Translations under genes and position numbers: made by a program
The notes under the pieces: model-generated
The model's database searches: none
What the model saw: only the letters and a program-made list of their open reading frames with translations
Told to the model about the DNA's origin: nothing
Assembly (NCBI GenBank): GCA_002374095.1
Contig: DFKY01000021.1
Span: 26,171 to 67,705, forward strand
Length of the DNA: 41,535 nt
Reading direction: 5' to 3'
DNA from: Lachnospiraceae bacterium UBA3633
GTDB taxonomy: Bacteria; Bacillota; Clostridia; Lachnospirales; Lachnospiraceae
In this document: piece after piece, positions 16,177-24,493 of the stretch
Layout: every line of letters starts with the position of its first letter
Position numbering within the stretch: position 1 is the stretch's first letter

Positions 16177-17230
16177 AATTCTTATATTTGTTGATAACTT
16201 CATCTATAAATTCTTGAAATGAGGTGTCCTTTTTTACTACTGATTTTTCGCTTAGTATTGCTGGGAAATTATATCCATCACGTGTTATATTCATAACCCC
16301 GATGTTGCTTAGGTGCGTGCCTGCTTGGACGAGTGGCACGAATGCTCCAGCTTTGTTGGTCATCAGTCCGCTTTCAAGAACTTCCATCGAGCCACCATCT
16401 ATGACGCCATCTAATCCAACAGTATGTGCAATTACTGCAGTTGAACTCCAGATACTTGGTACATTTTCTATGCCAAGATGCGATAGAAGTACAACTTTAT
16501 CTGCGCCTTCTTCTTTTGCAGCATCTATAGCCGCTTGGACTTGCTCATAAAGTGCATCACCAGTCTCATCTTCAAAAAAGTAAAATAGTTGATTCCCATC
16601 TTTGTCAAAAAACATATCGTAGTTATCGTCATTATACATGACTTCAGGTGATGTGACACCAATATATGCAACTTTTGTATTGCCATACTCATATATCACA
16701 TATGGCATAAATGATAGAGAGCTATCCTTTATATTAAACATATTGCAACACACTACGTCTGCGTTTAGTGCGTTCATATTTTCAAAAAATACATCTATTC
16801 CATAGTCAAATTCATGTTTCCCAGGCACAACCAAGTCATAGTTCATCTTGTTCATAATTTCTATTGATGATTTACCTTTTGAATTCTTTGCAGCATCATT
16901 TCCAGATGAGAAATTTCCAATATCGACAATAGTCATATAATTTTCTTTTGTGTCAAAATTATCAAAGTAGTATTTGATTCCAGCACAAGTCAAATTATCA
17001 TTATATGCAGCATATGTGTCATTGGTTGAAAAGATGACTAGATCTTTGCTGTCATTCCCAAAGTTTCTATCTACAGTTCCTTCAATTTTCTTGTTATTCT
17101 CAATTTCTTTAGGACTATGATTCAGTGTGGAATTCATATTACTTTCGCATGAACAGAGAGGGATTAAGAAGGAAAAGCAAAGAACTGCTGAAAACAGCCG
17201 TTTTTTAAGTTTTTTTACTATACTTATCAT
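16175..17230 (-). CDS. Lipoprotein with degenerate 5'-nucleotidase/metallophosphatase domain (predicted pseudoenzyme)
   Basis: A 351-residue exported lipoprotein. A basic N-terminus, a hydrophobic stretch (12-26) and the lipobox LCSC suggest lipidation at Cys28. The rest follows the UshA/5'-nucleotidase metallophosphatase fold in order, but several ligands are changed. TNDTH is TNDTY (His to Tyr73); the GD block is DIGN (Asp to Asn106); GNHE is GKHE (Asn to Lys138, His139 kept); SHLG is kept; the late GGH motif is GGSM (His lost). The usual C-terminal substrate-binding domain is also absent. I infer loss of phosphatase activity and a binding or signalling role outside the cell. It is a single-gene unit facing mraZ, with no SD. 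Confidence 0.8.
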   Translation of the reverse strand: MISIVKKLKKRLFSAVLCFSFLIPLCSCESNMNSTLNHSPKEIENNKKIEGTVDRNFGNDSKDLVIFSTNDTYAAYNDNLTCAGIKYYFDNFDTKENYMTIVDIGNFSSGNDAAKNSKGKSSIEIMNKMNYDLVVPGKHEFDYGIDVFFENMNALNADVVCCNMFNIKDSSLSFMPYVIYEYGNTKVAYIGVTSPEVMYNDDNYDMFFDKDGNQLFYFFEDETGDALYEQVQAAIDAAKEEGADKVVLLSHLGIENVPSIWSSTAVIAHTVGLDGVIDGGSMEVLESGLMTNKAGAFVPLVQAGTHLSNIGVMNITRDGYNFPAILSEKSVVKKDTSFQEFIDEVINKYKN

Positions 17231-17236
17231 GTAGTT

Positions 17237-17245
17237 ATTATATCA
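17237..17245 (-). promoter_or_regulatory. Extended -10 promoter of the minus-strand lipoprotein gene (leaderless geometry)
   Basis: On the minus strand TGA-TATAAT ends 6 nt before the ATG at 17230, so transcription would begin at the start codon. No SD lies between, and no clear -35 is seen. This mirrors the murI arrangement. Confidence 0.5.
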
Positions 17246-17275
17246 TATTATTTGTAAAAAACAGCACGAAAATAC

Positions 17276-17303
17276 TTGACATTTTGCAAAAAAGTGGTAA
17301 AAT
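17276..17303 (+). promoter_or_regulatory. Promoter of the division/cell-wall cluster (mraZ promoter)
   Basis: A perfect TTGACA at 17276-17281, a 16-nt spacer and TAAAAT at 17298-17303, preceded by TGG (extended -10). The start near 17310 gives a leader of roughly 95 nt before mraZ. A GTGG box overlaps the spacer end, and further boxes lie downstream. Confidence 0.75.
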
Positions 17304-17345
17304 ATACCATATAAGTGGGGAATAGTGTTAAAAAGTGGTAAAATA
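17289..17345 (+). repeat. Phased GTGG boxes and 16-bp direct repeat, candidate MraZ operator
   Basis: A 16-bp sequence (AAAAAGTGGTAAAATA) occurs at 17289-17304 and again at 17330-17345. GTG boxes lie at 17294 (GTGGT), 17315 (GTGGGG), 17325 (GTGTT) and 17335 (GTGGT), spacings of 21, 10 and 10 nt, with an inverted copy (TACCAC) at 17359-17364. MraZ proteins are known to bind short GTG-rich repeats spaced about one helical turn apart in their own promoter, so this is a likely autoregulatory operator. Confidence 0.6.
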
Positions 17346-17371
17346 CATGCCCTCCATATACCACATAACAT

Positions 17372-17399
17372 ATTCCTCCTTATTTATCTAAAAAGGAAT
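17372..17399 (+). promoter_or_regulatory. Leader hairpin covering the mraZ ribosome binding site
   Basis: ATTCCT (17372-17377) can pair with AGGAAT (17394-17399), which holds the AAGGA SD of mraZ. The loop is 16 nt, so the stem is weak by itself. It may tune translation of the first cluster gene. Confidence 0.35.
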
Positions 17400-17405
17400 T
17401 TGAAA

Positions 17406-17831
17406 ATGTTTACTGGAGAATACAATCATACAATCGATCAAAAAGGAAGAATGATTATACCAAACAAATTTAGAAATTTGCTTGGCGATAGTTTTGTTAT
17501 TACAAAAGGTATAGATGAATGTCTTGAGATATATGATAGAGAGACATGGGATAAGTTTTCAGAAAAAATAAATTCACTTCCTTACGCAAGTAAAAGTGCA
17601 AGAGAGTTTAAAAGAGTATTTATTGGAAATGCAATAGACTTAATTCCAGATAAGATGGGAAGAGTACAACTTACACCAGCTCTTCGTGCAGTAGCAAGTT
17701 TAAAACAAGATGTCACATTTCTTGGTGTTGGAGATCACATTGAAGTTTGGGATAGTGATACAAACTTAAAGAAAAATAATTTTGATGACTCTGATGAGAT
17801 GTCAAGGAAGATGGAAGGGCTTGGCATATAA
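17406..17831 (+). CDS. mraZ: Transcriptional regulator MraZ
   Basis: MraZ is a ring-forming DNA-binding protein that regulates the division/cell-wall cluster. The 141-residue protein has two SpoVT/AbrB-type half domains, each with the DxxGR signature: DQKGRMIIPNKFR (about 12-24) and DKMGRVQLTPALR (about 83-95). The ATG at 17406 matches the invariant MFTGEYNHTID-like start and follows AAGGA by 8 nt. Upstream in-frame codons back to 17325 lie in the operator and leader and are not credible. It ends in a TAATG overlap with rsmH. GTG boxes in its promoter suggest autoregulation. Confidence 0.95.
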   Translation: MFTGEYNHTIDQKGRMIIPNKFRNLLGDSFVITKGIDECLEIYDRETWDKFSEKINSLPYASKSAREFKRVFIGNAIDLIPDKMGRVQLTPALRAVASLKQDVTFLGVGDHIEVWDSDTNLKKNNFDDSDEMSRKMEGLGI

Positions 17832-18781
17832 TGTTTGAACATAAACCGGTACTGCTTGAAGAAGCAATTGCAGGTTTGAACATAGATAAAGATAAGATAT
17901 ATGTTGATGCCACAATGGGTGGTGGTGGTCACAGTGAAAAGATACTTGAAGTTTTAAAAAATGGCAAAGGAATTCTCATCGGCATAGACCAAGATATTGA
18001 TGCGATAAATAGCACTAAAGAAAAATTAAAAAGTTACATTGATGATAAAAAGTTAATTGTTGTAAAAGAAAACTTTGAAAAGATAGATAAAATACTTGAT
18101 GACTTACAAATCAAAAGCATAGATGGAATCTTGATGGACTTAGGGGTATCAAGTTTCCAATTTGATGAAGGCGATAGAGGGTTCTCGTACAATAAGGAAG
18201 CAAGACTTGATATGAGAATGAATAAAGAAGAGACTCTTACAGCTTATGAAGTAGTAAATGCTTATTCTGAAAAAGAACTATATGAGATTATAAAAGATTT
18301 TGGCGAAGAACCTTTCGCAAAAAATATAGCAAAGCATATAGTTGATTATAGAAAAATTGGACCTATAGAGACAACTATAGATCTTGTAAATATTATAAAA
18401 GGTGCTATACCTGCAAAACTAAGATATAGTGGCGCGAAAGGTAAAAATCCTGCAAAGAAAACCTTTCAAGCATTAAGGATATATGTTAATCGTGAACTTG
18501 AGGTTCTTGATGTAGCACTGGACAAGATTTTAGAAAGACTTGATGATCGTGGAAGGATAGTAGTTATAACATTTCATTCATTAGAAGATAAATTAGTTAA
18601 AAGCAAGTTTAAGATATATGAAGATCCGTGTACCTGCCCAAAAGGGTATCCTTGCGTTTGTGGGAAAAAGTCAAAAGGTATAGTTGTCAATAAGAAAGCT
18701 ATAATTGCAAGTGAAGAAGAAATTGAAAGAAACCGAAGGGCTCATTCGGCAAAACTAAGGATCTTTGAAAGGAGGATATGA
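17831..18781 (+). CDS. rsmH: 16S rRNA (cytosine-1402 N4) methyltransferase RsmH
   Basis: RsmH uses SAM to methylate C1402 of 16S rRNA in the ribosomal decoding centre. The 316-residue protein has the family start (HKPVLLEEAI), the SAM-binding VDATMGGGGHSE (about 24-35), GILMDLGVSSFQFD, the RLDMRMN segment and VITFHSLEDKLVK near the end, plus a Cys-rich stretch (CTCPKGYPCVCGK). Its position directly after mraZ is the standard order. It overlaps ftsL by 1 nt if the second of two adjacent ATG codons is used. Confidence 0.97.
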   Translation: MFEHKPVLLEEAIAGLNIDKDKIYVDATMGGGGHSEKILEVLKNGKGILIGIDQDIDAINSTKEKLKSYIDDKKLIVVKENFEKIDKILDDLQIKSIDGILMDLGVSSFQFDEGDRGFSYNKEARLDMRMNKEETLTAYEVVNAYSEKELYEIIKDFGEEPFAKNIAKHIVDYRKIGPIETTIDLVNIIKGAIPAKLRYSGAKGKNPAKKTFQALRIYVNRELEVLDVALDKILERLDDRGRIVVITFHSLEDKLVKSKFKIYEDPCTCPKGYPCVCGKKSKGIVVNKKAIIASEEEIERNRRAHSAKLRIFERRI

Positions 18782-19224
18782 TGGCAAGTGGCACATTTTA
18801 TGGCAACACTACATTTAAGCCTTATTTTGATATGCGTAAATTTGAAAACTCTATTTACAATAAGGAAATTATAAGAGAGAGAAGAATAAATGTGCGAAAG
18901 AAACAAAAAGTGCTTGATAATATTGTTTCATTTTTCGTTGTATTATTTGCTGTTATATCTATAAGTATGCTTGCAGTACTTTCATATCACTATGTAAAAG
19001 TAGCCGCAATAGATAGAAATATAGAAAAACTAGAAGCAACGCTTCTGGATGAGAAAAGGAAGAATGAAGGCGAAAAGAAGCCTCTTAGTAAAGTGGTAAA
19101 ATATGATGAGCTTAAGATGAAAGCATATCTTGAACTCAATATGATTTTGCCAACTGATAAGAATACGATATATTTTGATAAGAGCGATCAGGGTTTTGTT
19201 CGCCAGTATGAGAATATTCGCTAA
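18781..19224 (+). CDS. ftsL: Septum formation protein FtsL-like
   Basis: A small bitopic membrane protein of 147 residues. A basic cytoplasmic part of about 45 residues is followed by one membrane helix (about 48-70) and a predicted coiled coil (about 75-95). FtsL connects FtsQ/DivIB with the septal synthase FtsW-FtsI. The family is poorly conserved; the assignment rests on topology and on position between rsmH and ftsI. Two adjacent ATG codons (18778 and 18781) are possible; GGAGG at 18771-18775 sits 5 nt from the second, which is preferred. It overlaps ftsI by 17 nt. Confidence 0.85.
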   Translation: MASGTFYGNTTFKPYFDMRKFENSIYNKEIIRERRINVRKKQKVLDNIVSFFVVLFAVISISMLAVLSYHYVKVAAIDRNIEKLEATLLDEKRKNEGEKKPLSKVVKYDELKMKAYLELNMILPTDKNTIYFDKSDQGFVRQYENIR

Positions 19225-21046
19225 AAAGAAAAGTGTAACAACAACACCATATAGTTTTGTGAAGCGCAAATTATTGCTAGTGAGCATTCTCGTGGCAATA
19301 ATTTTTGTTTTATTAGGGGTAAGACTTGGCTATCTTGCTATCGTAAAAGGCGACGAGTATAATCGTGCAGTATTAAGTCAGAGACAGATAAGTTATAATT
19401 CAGAAGTCATACCAAGTAGAAGAGGAGACATACTTGACAATGAAGGCAATCTTTTAGCCACTTCTATAAAGGTATACAACTTGATTATAGATCCTAAAGT
19501 TATATTATCATATAGTGATAACAGGTATTTGAATGCTACTATAGATGCACTTACTTTTGTGTATGATTTTAATAAATGGGAAATCAGGGATCTTATAGAA
19601 AAGAGAAAAGATGCATCATATATAAGATATAGAAGACAACTATCTAAAGAAGATAAAGATAAATTTGAAGAATATAGAAATGCAAAAAATGAAGAATACA
19701 AGAAACTCGGAGTAAATGATAGGATAAGCGGTGTATGGTTTGAAGAAGAGTACAAGAGATATTATCCAAATGACACTTTTGCATCAAATGTTATTGGGTT
19801 TATAAATTCAGCTGGAAATGCTGTCATGGGACTAGAGCAGTATTACGATAATGAATTGTCAGGTTTAAATGGAAGAAAATATGGTTATCTTGGTTTTGAT
19901 TTTGAGCTTGAAAATGTGGATAAAGAGTCTGTAGATGGATATAACATTGTGACAACAATTGACCAAAGGATGCAAAGAATCTGTGAAGAGAAGTTGTCAC
20001 TATGGCAAGAAAGCGGTATTGGATCTAAATCAGCAAGTGCTATAATTATGAATCCAAATAATGGCGAAATATATGCCATGGCTTCAACCAATAAGTTTAA
20101 CTTAAATGACCCGAGAGACGTGTCAGATCTTGATCCACTTTATGTAGAAGAGACAGGGATCGAAAACATCTGGTATAGTCGATGGAAAAATATATGTGTA
20201 CAAGATACGTATGAGCCAGGATCTACTGCAAAAGTTGTGACATTTGCTTCAACAATTGATGAGAATCTTGTAGCAAGTGATAAAATATTTGACTGCAAAG
20301 GTTTTATAGAACTTGATGATGGAGTTCATAAGTGGAGAATAAGATGTAATAATAGAAATGGACATGGAGTACTTACACTTCCTGAAACTTTGACCAATTC
20401 TTGCAATATGAGTATGGCTGAAATGGCAGAATTGCTTGGCATATCAAATTTTACGAAATACCAAAAAACTTTTGGATTTGGAGAATATACTAATATTGAT
20501 TTACCAAATGAAGCAGACACAAGCTCTCTTATCTATTCAAAAGAGAGTATGGGAAGAACTGATCTTGCAACCAATGCTTTTGGGCAAAATTTTAATTGCA
20601 CGATGGTTCAACTTATAGCAGCTTTTTCTTCTGCTATCAATGGCGGAAAATATTATGAACCACACTTGGTTAAGCGAATTGAAAATGAATCTGGCACTTA
20701 TGTAAGGCAGATAACTAAACCAGTACTTAGGCAGACGATATCAGAAAATACATCAAAATATGTGCGAGAGGTTTTGTATGAGACAGTAGAGTCAGGAACA
20801 GGAAAACTTGCACAGATAAAAGATAAAAATATAGGCGGAAAGACGGGCACGGCAGAAAAGCTCCCAAGAGCTGATAAGAATTATCTCGTGTCATTTATAG
20901 GGTTTGATGACAAAGATAACCCAAATCTTGTACTTTATGTAGTAGTTGATGAGCCAAATCTTGAGGGAGAGGCACAGGCATCTGCGTCTTTTGCCACAAA
21001 AATTTTTCATGACATTATGAAAGAAGTGTTGTTAGAAGATGAGTAA
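19208..21046 (+). CDS. ftsI: Septal peptidoglycan transpeptidase FtsI (class B penicillin-binding protein)
   Basis: A class B PBP that cross-links peptidoglycan at the division site with FtsW. The 612-residue protein has a short cytoplasmic tail, a membrane helix (about 21-41), a PBP dimerisation domain with SRRGDILDNEGNLLATS near 75, and a transpeptidase domain with all three motifs: STAK (nucleophile Ser339), SCN (398-400) and KTGTA (from Lys545). No PASTA domain follows, so it is FtsI rather than SpoVD-like. The ATG at 19208 lies inside ftsL; starts further upstream would only lengthen the cytoplasmic tail. It overlaps mraY by 8 nt. Confidence 0.95.
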   Translation: MRIFAKKKSVTTTPYSFVKRKLLLVSILVAIIFVLLGVRLGYLAIVKGDEYNRAVLSQRQISYNSEVIPSRRGDILDNEGNLLATSIKVYNLIIDPKVILSYSDNRYLNATIDALTFVYDFNKWEIRDLIEKRKDASYIRYRRQLSKEDKDKFEEYRNAKNEEYKKLGVNDRISGVWFEEEYKRYYPNDTFASNVIGFINSAGNAVMGLEQYYDNELSGLNGRKYGYLGFDFELENVDKESVDGYNIVTTIDQRMQRICEEKLSLWQESGIGSKSASAIIMNPNNGEIYAMASTNKFNLNDPRDVSDLDPLYVEETGIENIWYSRWKNICVQDTYEPGSTAKVVTFASTIDENLVASDKIFDCKGFIELDDGVHKWRIRCNNRNGHGVLTLPETLTNSCNMSMAEMAELLGISNFTKYQKTFGFGEYTNIDLPNEADTSSLIYSKESMGRTDLATNAFGQNFNCTMVQLIAAFSSAINGGKYYEPHLVKRIENESGTYVRQITKPVLRQTISENTSKYVREVLYETVESGTGKLAQIKDKNIGGKTGTAEKLPRADKNYLVSFIGFDDKDNPNLVLYVVVDEPNLEGEAQASASFATKIFHDIMKEVLLEDE

Positions 21047-21995
21047 ATTGTATAACATTTTATTTAATCCATTATTTCTATTTTTCTTGATATTCATAGT
21101 ATCAGTTATTTTATTTTATGTATGTATTATAGTTTTGCATAACATTCAATTTGGACAAGTTGTGCGAGATGATGGACCTGAGACTCATCTTAGTAAGGCT
21201 GGCACACCAACTATGGGTGGTATAATCTTTATCATTGTCTTTTTAATTGTAGAATTCTTCTTACTTATTTTAAAAGATTATGTCAATGGTACTATGGCAT
21301 TAAAAATCAATATTTTCATTATAATTTTTGGATTTATTGGGATGATTGATGACTATCTTAAAGTTACTAAGAAAAATACCAAAGGACTACCTTCAATTTT
21401 CAAATTAATACTTCAGATTCTTTTTGCAGGTTTTGGACTTATCATTTGTTTTAACTACAACACTATGTCGAGTATAATTATATTCTTAATACTTATATTC
21501 ATTATAGTGGGAACTAACAATGGAGTTAATTTTACAGATGGACTTGATGGATTATGTACACTTGTGACGATAGTAGTATCAATCCTTTATGTACTCATCT
21601 CTCTTAAAAATAATGATATAGAACTTTTATATATAAATCTTCTTGTACTTGCAATTTTACTTGCATTTCTTATCTACAATCATTATCCTGCAAGGATATT
21701 TATGGGAGATACAGGGTCTCTTTTTCTTGGAGCATATGTTGCATTTATGGCAATTGCACTTAAGATAGAATATTTTTTACCAATATATGGATTTATATAT
21801 ATGGCAGAGGTTGTATCTGTCATTATACAAGTTTTATATTTTAAGGCAACAGGTGGTAAAAGATTTTTTAAGATGGCACCAATTCATCATCATTTTGAAA
21901 AATGTGGTTTTAGCGAAAACAAGATAGTAATATTATTTACGCTTGTGACGATTATAGTGTGCGCATTAACATATTTAATTTCAGGAAATCTTTAA
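21039..21995 (+). CDS. mraY: Phospho-N-acetylmuramoyl-pentapeptide transferase MraY
   Basis: MraY moves phospho-MurNAc-pentapeptide from UDP to undecaprenyl phosphate, making lipid I at the inner face of the membrane. The 318-residue protein has about ten membrane helices and the catalytic marks: AGTPTMGG near 47-54, GMIDDYLK near 101-108, NFTDGLDGL, MGDTGSLFLG and the MAPIHHHFEK loop near the end. It starts within ftsI with AGAAG just upstream of the ATG and is followed after 12 nt by murD, the enzyme two steps earlier in the pathway. Confidence 0.97.
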   Translation: MSKLYNILFNPLFLFFLIFIVSVILFYVCIIVLHNIQFGQVVRDDGPETHLSKAGTPTMGGIIFIIVFLIVEFFLLILKDYVNGTMALKINIFIIIFGFIGMIDDYLKVTKKNTKGLPSIFKLILQILFAGFGLIICFNYNTMSSIIIFLILIFIIVGTNNGVNFTDGLDGLCTLVTIVVSILYVLISLKNNDIELLYINLLVLAILLAFLIYNHYPARIFMGDTGSLFLGAYVAFMAIALKIEYFLPIYGFIYMAEVVSVIIQVLYFKATGGKRFFKMAPIHHHFEKCGFSENKIVILFTLVTIIVCALTYLISGNL

Positions 21996-22007
21996 AAGGA
22001 GATATAA

Positions 22008-23366
22008 ATGGATAAAGCTATTGTGCTTGGGGCAGGGCTTAGTGGAATAGGAGCATCAAAACTTCTTATAAAAAACAATGTAGAAGTTTTACTTTTTGAT
22101 AATAATCCAAAATTAAGTCTTGATAAGATAAAAAAGAAAATATATGGCAAAGCGAAGCTTAAGATAAAGCTGGGCAGTATAGATGATAAAGAACTTGATG
22201 ACATTAAACTCTGTGTCATAAGCCCTGGCTTTCCGAAAGATAATTCTGTATATCAGAAAATACTCAGTAAAAAGATCCCTGTGATATCAGAGATAGAGCT
22301 TGCATATCTTTATACTAAAGGTGAGATATGCGCTATCACTGGCTCCAATGGTAAGACCACAACAGTAGAATTGACAGCAGAGATGCTTAAGAGTAAGTAC
22401 GGAGATAAAGCTCACAAAGTAGGTAATATTGGCATACCATATAGTGATTCTGTAATCGGAAAAGATGAAAGCGACAAGTATGTAATTGAATGCAGCTCAT
22501 TTCAACTTGAGGATATAGTAAATTTTAGACCTCATGTAGCTGCAATCTTAAACATTGTGCCAGATCATCTTGATAGATACCCAAAATACACTGATTACAT
22601 CAATGCAAAACTCAATATAGCAATTAACATGACTAAAGATGACATACTTATACTTAATTATGAAGATCAGATTTTAAGAGAGCTTGTACTACAAAAAGAA
22701 TTATTTAAGTGCAAAACTGTGTTTTTTAGTAGTAGAAGAACTTTGACAGAAGGATTTTACATGGTTGATAATGCTATATTTTTTAAAGACCAGACGAAAA
22801 CTATCAAGCTTTTAAATATAGATGAAATTAAACTTATTGGTAATCATAACTATGAAAATGTGATGGCTGCTATGGCAGTGTCTTATTATATGGGAGTGTC
22901 ATTGGTTGATGTAGTAGATGTGGCAAAAAGTTTCATGGGACTTGAACATAGGATAGAGTTTGTTCGTGAGAAGAATGGTGTCAAATATTATAATGACTCT
23001 AAAGCTACCAACCCAGATGCTACAATAAAGGCTATAGACGCTATAAAAGGTAAAATTATACTTATAGCAGGTGGAAGAGATAAGGGCATAGACTATGGCG
23101 ATTTGATTATCGCTATGAAAGAAAAGGTAAGGTATACGATACTCTATGGCGAGGCAAAGAAAAAGATAGCATATAAGGCAAAAGATTTAAATTACAATAA
23201 TATAATATATGCTGATTCTCTTGAAGAAGCAGTAGATATGGCACATAATTATTCCAATGTAGGCGATACAGTTCTTTTATCGCCAGCTTGTTCATCTTTT
23301 GATATGTATAGTGGCTATGAAGAAAGGGGACGAGCTTTTAAAGAGAAAGTAATGAGTTTAAAATGA
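22008..23366 (+). CDS. murD: UDP-N-acetylmuramoylalanine-D-glutamate ligase MurD
   Basis: MurD adds D-glutamate to UDP-MurNAc-L-Ala with ATP; the D-glutamate comes from MurI, encoded at 2940-3842. The 452-residue protein has the three Mur-ligase domains: an N-terminal UDP-binding fold (VLGAGLSGIGASKLL), the ATP-binding ITGSNGKTTTVEL (near 108-120) and the C-terminal domain with NDSKATNPDAT, IAGGRDKGIDY and LLSPACSSFDMY. AAAGGAG about 7 nt before the ATG is one of the better ribosome binding sites in the cluster. The last bases overlap ftsW (ATGA). Confidence 0.96.
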   Translation: MDKAIVLGAGLSGIGASKLLIKNNVEVLLFDNNPKLSLDKIKKKIYGKAKLKIKLGSIDDKELDDIKLCVISPGFPKDNSVYQKILSKKIPVISEIELAYLYTKGEICAITGSNGKTTTVELTAEMLKSKYGDKAHKVGNIGIPYSDSVIGKDESDKYVIECSSFQLEDIVNFRPHVAAILNIVPDHLDRYPKYTDYINAKLNIAINMTKDDILILNYEDQILRELVLQKELFKCKTVFFSSRRTLTEGFYMVDNAIFFKDQTKTIKLLNIDEIKLIGNHNYENVMAAMAVSYYMGVSLVDVVDVAKSFMGLEHRIEFVREKNGVKYYNDSKATNPDATIKAIDAIKGKIILIAGGRDKGIDYGDLIIAMKEKVRYTILYGEAKKKIAYKAKDLNYNNIIYADSLEEAVDMAHNYSNVGDTVLLSPACSSFDMYSGYEERGRAFKEKVMSLK

Positions 23367-24493
23367 CGAGCACACGCAAAAAATATTTTGAGTACCATGC
23401 CTTTACATTGACGATTTTTCTTGTAGTTTTTGGACTCATAGTTTTATATTCAGCTTCAAGTGTTCAGGCGACACGTATATATGGTAATCCATTATATTTC
23501 TTTATAAGACAAGCAGTGTTTTGTGCTTTGGGAATTTTCATAATGCTATTTGTATCATTTTTCCCTTATAAAGTTTTTACAAAGTTTTCAAAATACTTTT
23601 ATATAGCAATATTTATACTGGTTGTTATAACTGCATTTTCTGGACGAATAAGTAGAGGCGCGAGCAGATGGATAAGTTTAAGAGGGGTTATCTTTCAACC
23701 ATCAGAACTTATGAAGCTTGCGCTCATTTTATATTTACCAAAAATCATTGATGAAATAAGTGCAAATTTTGATAAAAGGGAAAATATGACACGTATACTA
23801 ATTGTGGCATATGTACCAGCACTGGTTGTAACTCTTGCAAATCTATCCACTGGAATTATACTTTTTATCATATCAACTGCTATGATTTTTGCGGTGTCAA
23901 AGAAAAAACTGATATTTATTTTTTTATTTACTCTTATTATCATAAGTTATGTATTTGCTTATCCGATGTCAAAAATCTTAAATAATGCTGGTCTTCTTAA
24001 AGACTATCAGATGGGAAGAATACTTGCATGGAAGGATCCAGAAAACTATAGTGATACAGCATATCAGACTTTGCAAGGGTTATATGCGATTGGTAGTGGC
24101 AAGATATATGGTAAAGGTTATCTTGCATCTATACAAAAATCGCTTTTGCCAGAAGCTCAAAATGATATGATTTTTGCAATTCTATGTGAAGAGTTGGGAC
24201 TTGTAGGTGCGATTCTTTTTTTAATATTATATCTCATACTTATATTTAGAATATTTTATATAGGCGCTAGACAAACAAAAATAGAACCTTTACTTATATC
24301 GTATGGTATTGCTATACATCTTGCGATACAGGTAATACTCAATATCGGTGTTGTGACCAATGTGTTGCCAAATACTGGAGTGACATTGCCTTTTGTAAGT
24401 TATGGTGGGACATCACTCGTCGTTACCTTTGTAGAGATAGGAATAGTTATGTCCATATCAAGGAATGCTGTAAAAGAGAGTGTAGATGTATAA
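23363..24493 (+). CDS. ftsW: Septal peptidoglycan polymerase FtsW (SEDS family)
   Basis: A SEDS glycosyltransferase that polymerises lipid II at the septum in partnership with FtsI. The 376-residue protein has about ten membrane helices and the family marks: VLYSASSV in the first helix, GASRWISLRGVIFQPSE, the large extracellular loop with GYLASIQKSLLPEAQNDMIF containing the PEAQNDMIFA signature, and LPFVSYGGTS near the C-terminus. Position between murD and ftsQ supports FtsW over RodA. In most Firmicutes murG follows ftsW; here ftsQ follows directly with an 8-nt overlap. Confidence 0.94.
   Translation: MTSTRKKYFEYHAFTLTIFLVVFGLIVLYSASSVQATRIYGNPLYFFIRQAVFCALGIFIMLFVSFFPYKVFTKFSKYFYIAIFILVVITAFSGRISRGASRWISLRGVIFQPSELMKLALILYLPKIIDEISANFDKRENMTRILIVAYVPALVVTLANLSTGIILFIISTAMIFAVSKKKLIFIFLFTLIIISYVFAYPMSKILNNAGLLKDYQMGRILAWKDPENYSDTAYQTLQGLYAIGSGKIYGKGYLASIQKSLLPEAQNDMIFAILCEELGLVGAILFLILYLILIFRIFYIGARQTKIEPLLISYGIAIHLAIQVILNIGVVTNVLPNTGVTLPFVSYGGTSLVVTFVEIGIVMSISRNAVKESVDV

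Noticed and set aside
16224..16550. Plus-strand open frame of 108 codons opposite the lipoprotein gene
   Set aside because: It is antisense to a gene with signal peptide and family blocks, and it shows no SD or domain.
17339..17344. Second TAAAAT as a separate mraZ promoter
   Set aside because: It belongs to the second copy of the 16-bp repeat and has no -35 at a suitable distance; better read as an operator repeat.
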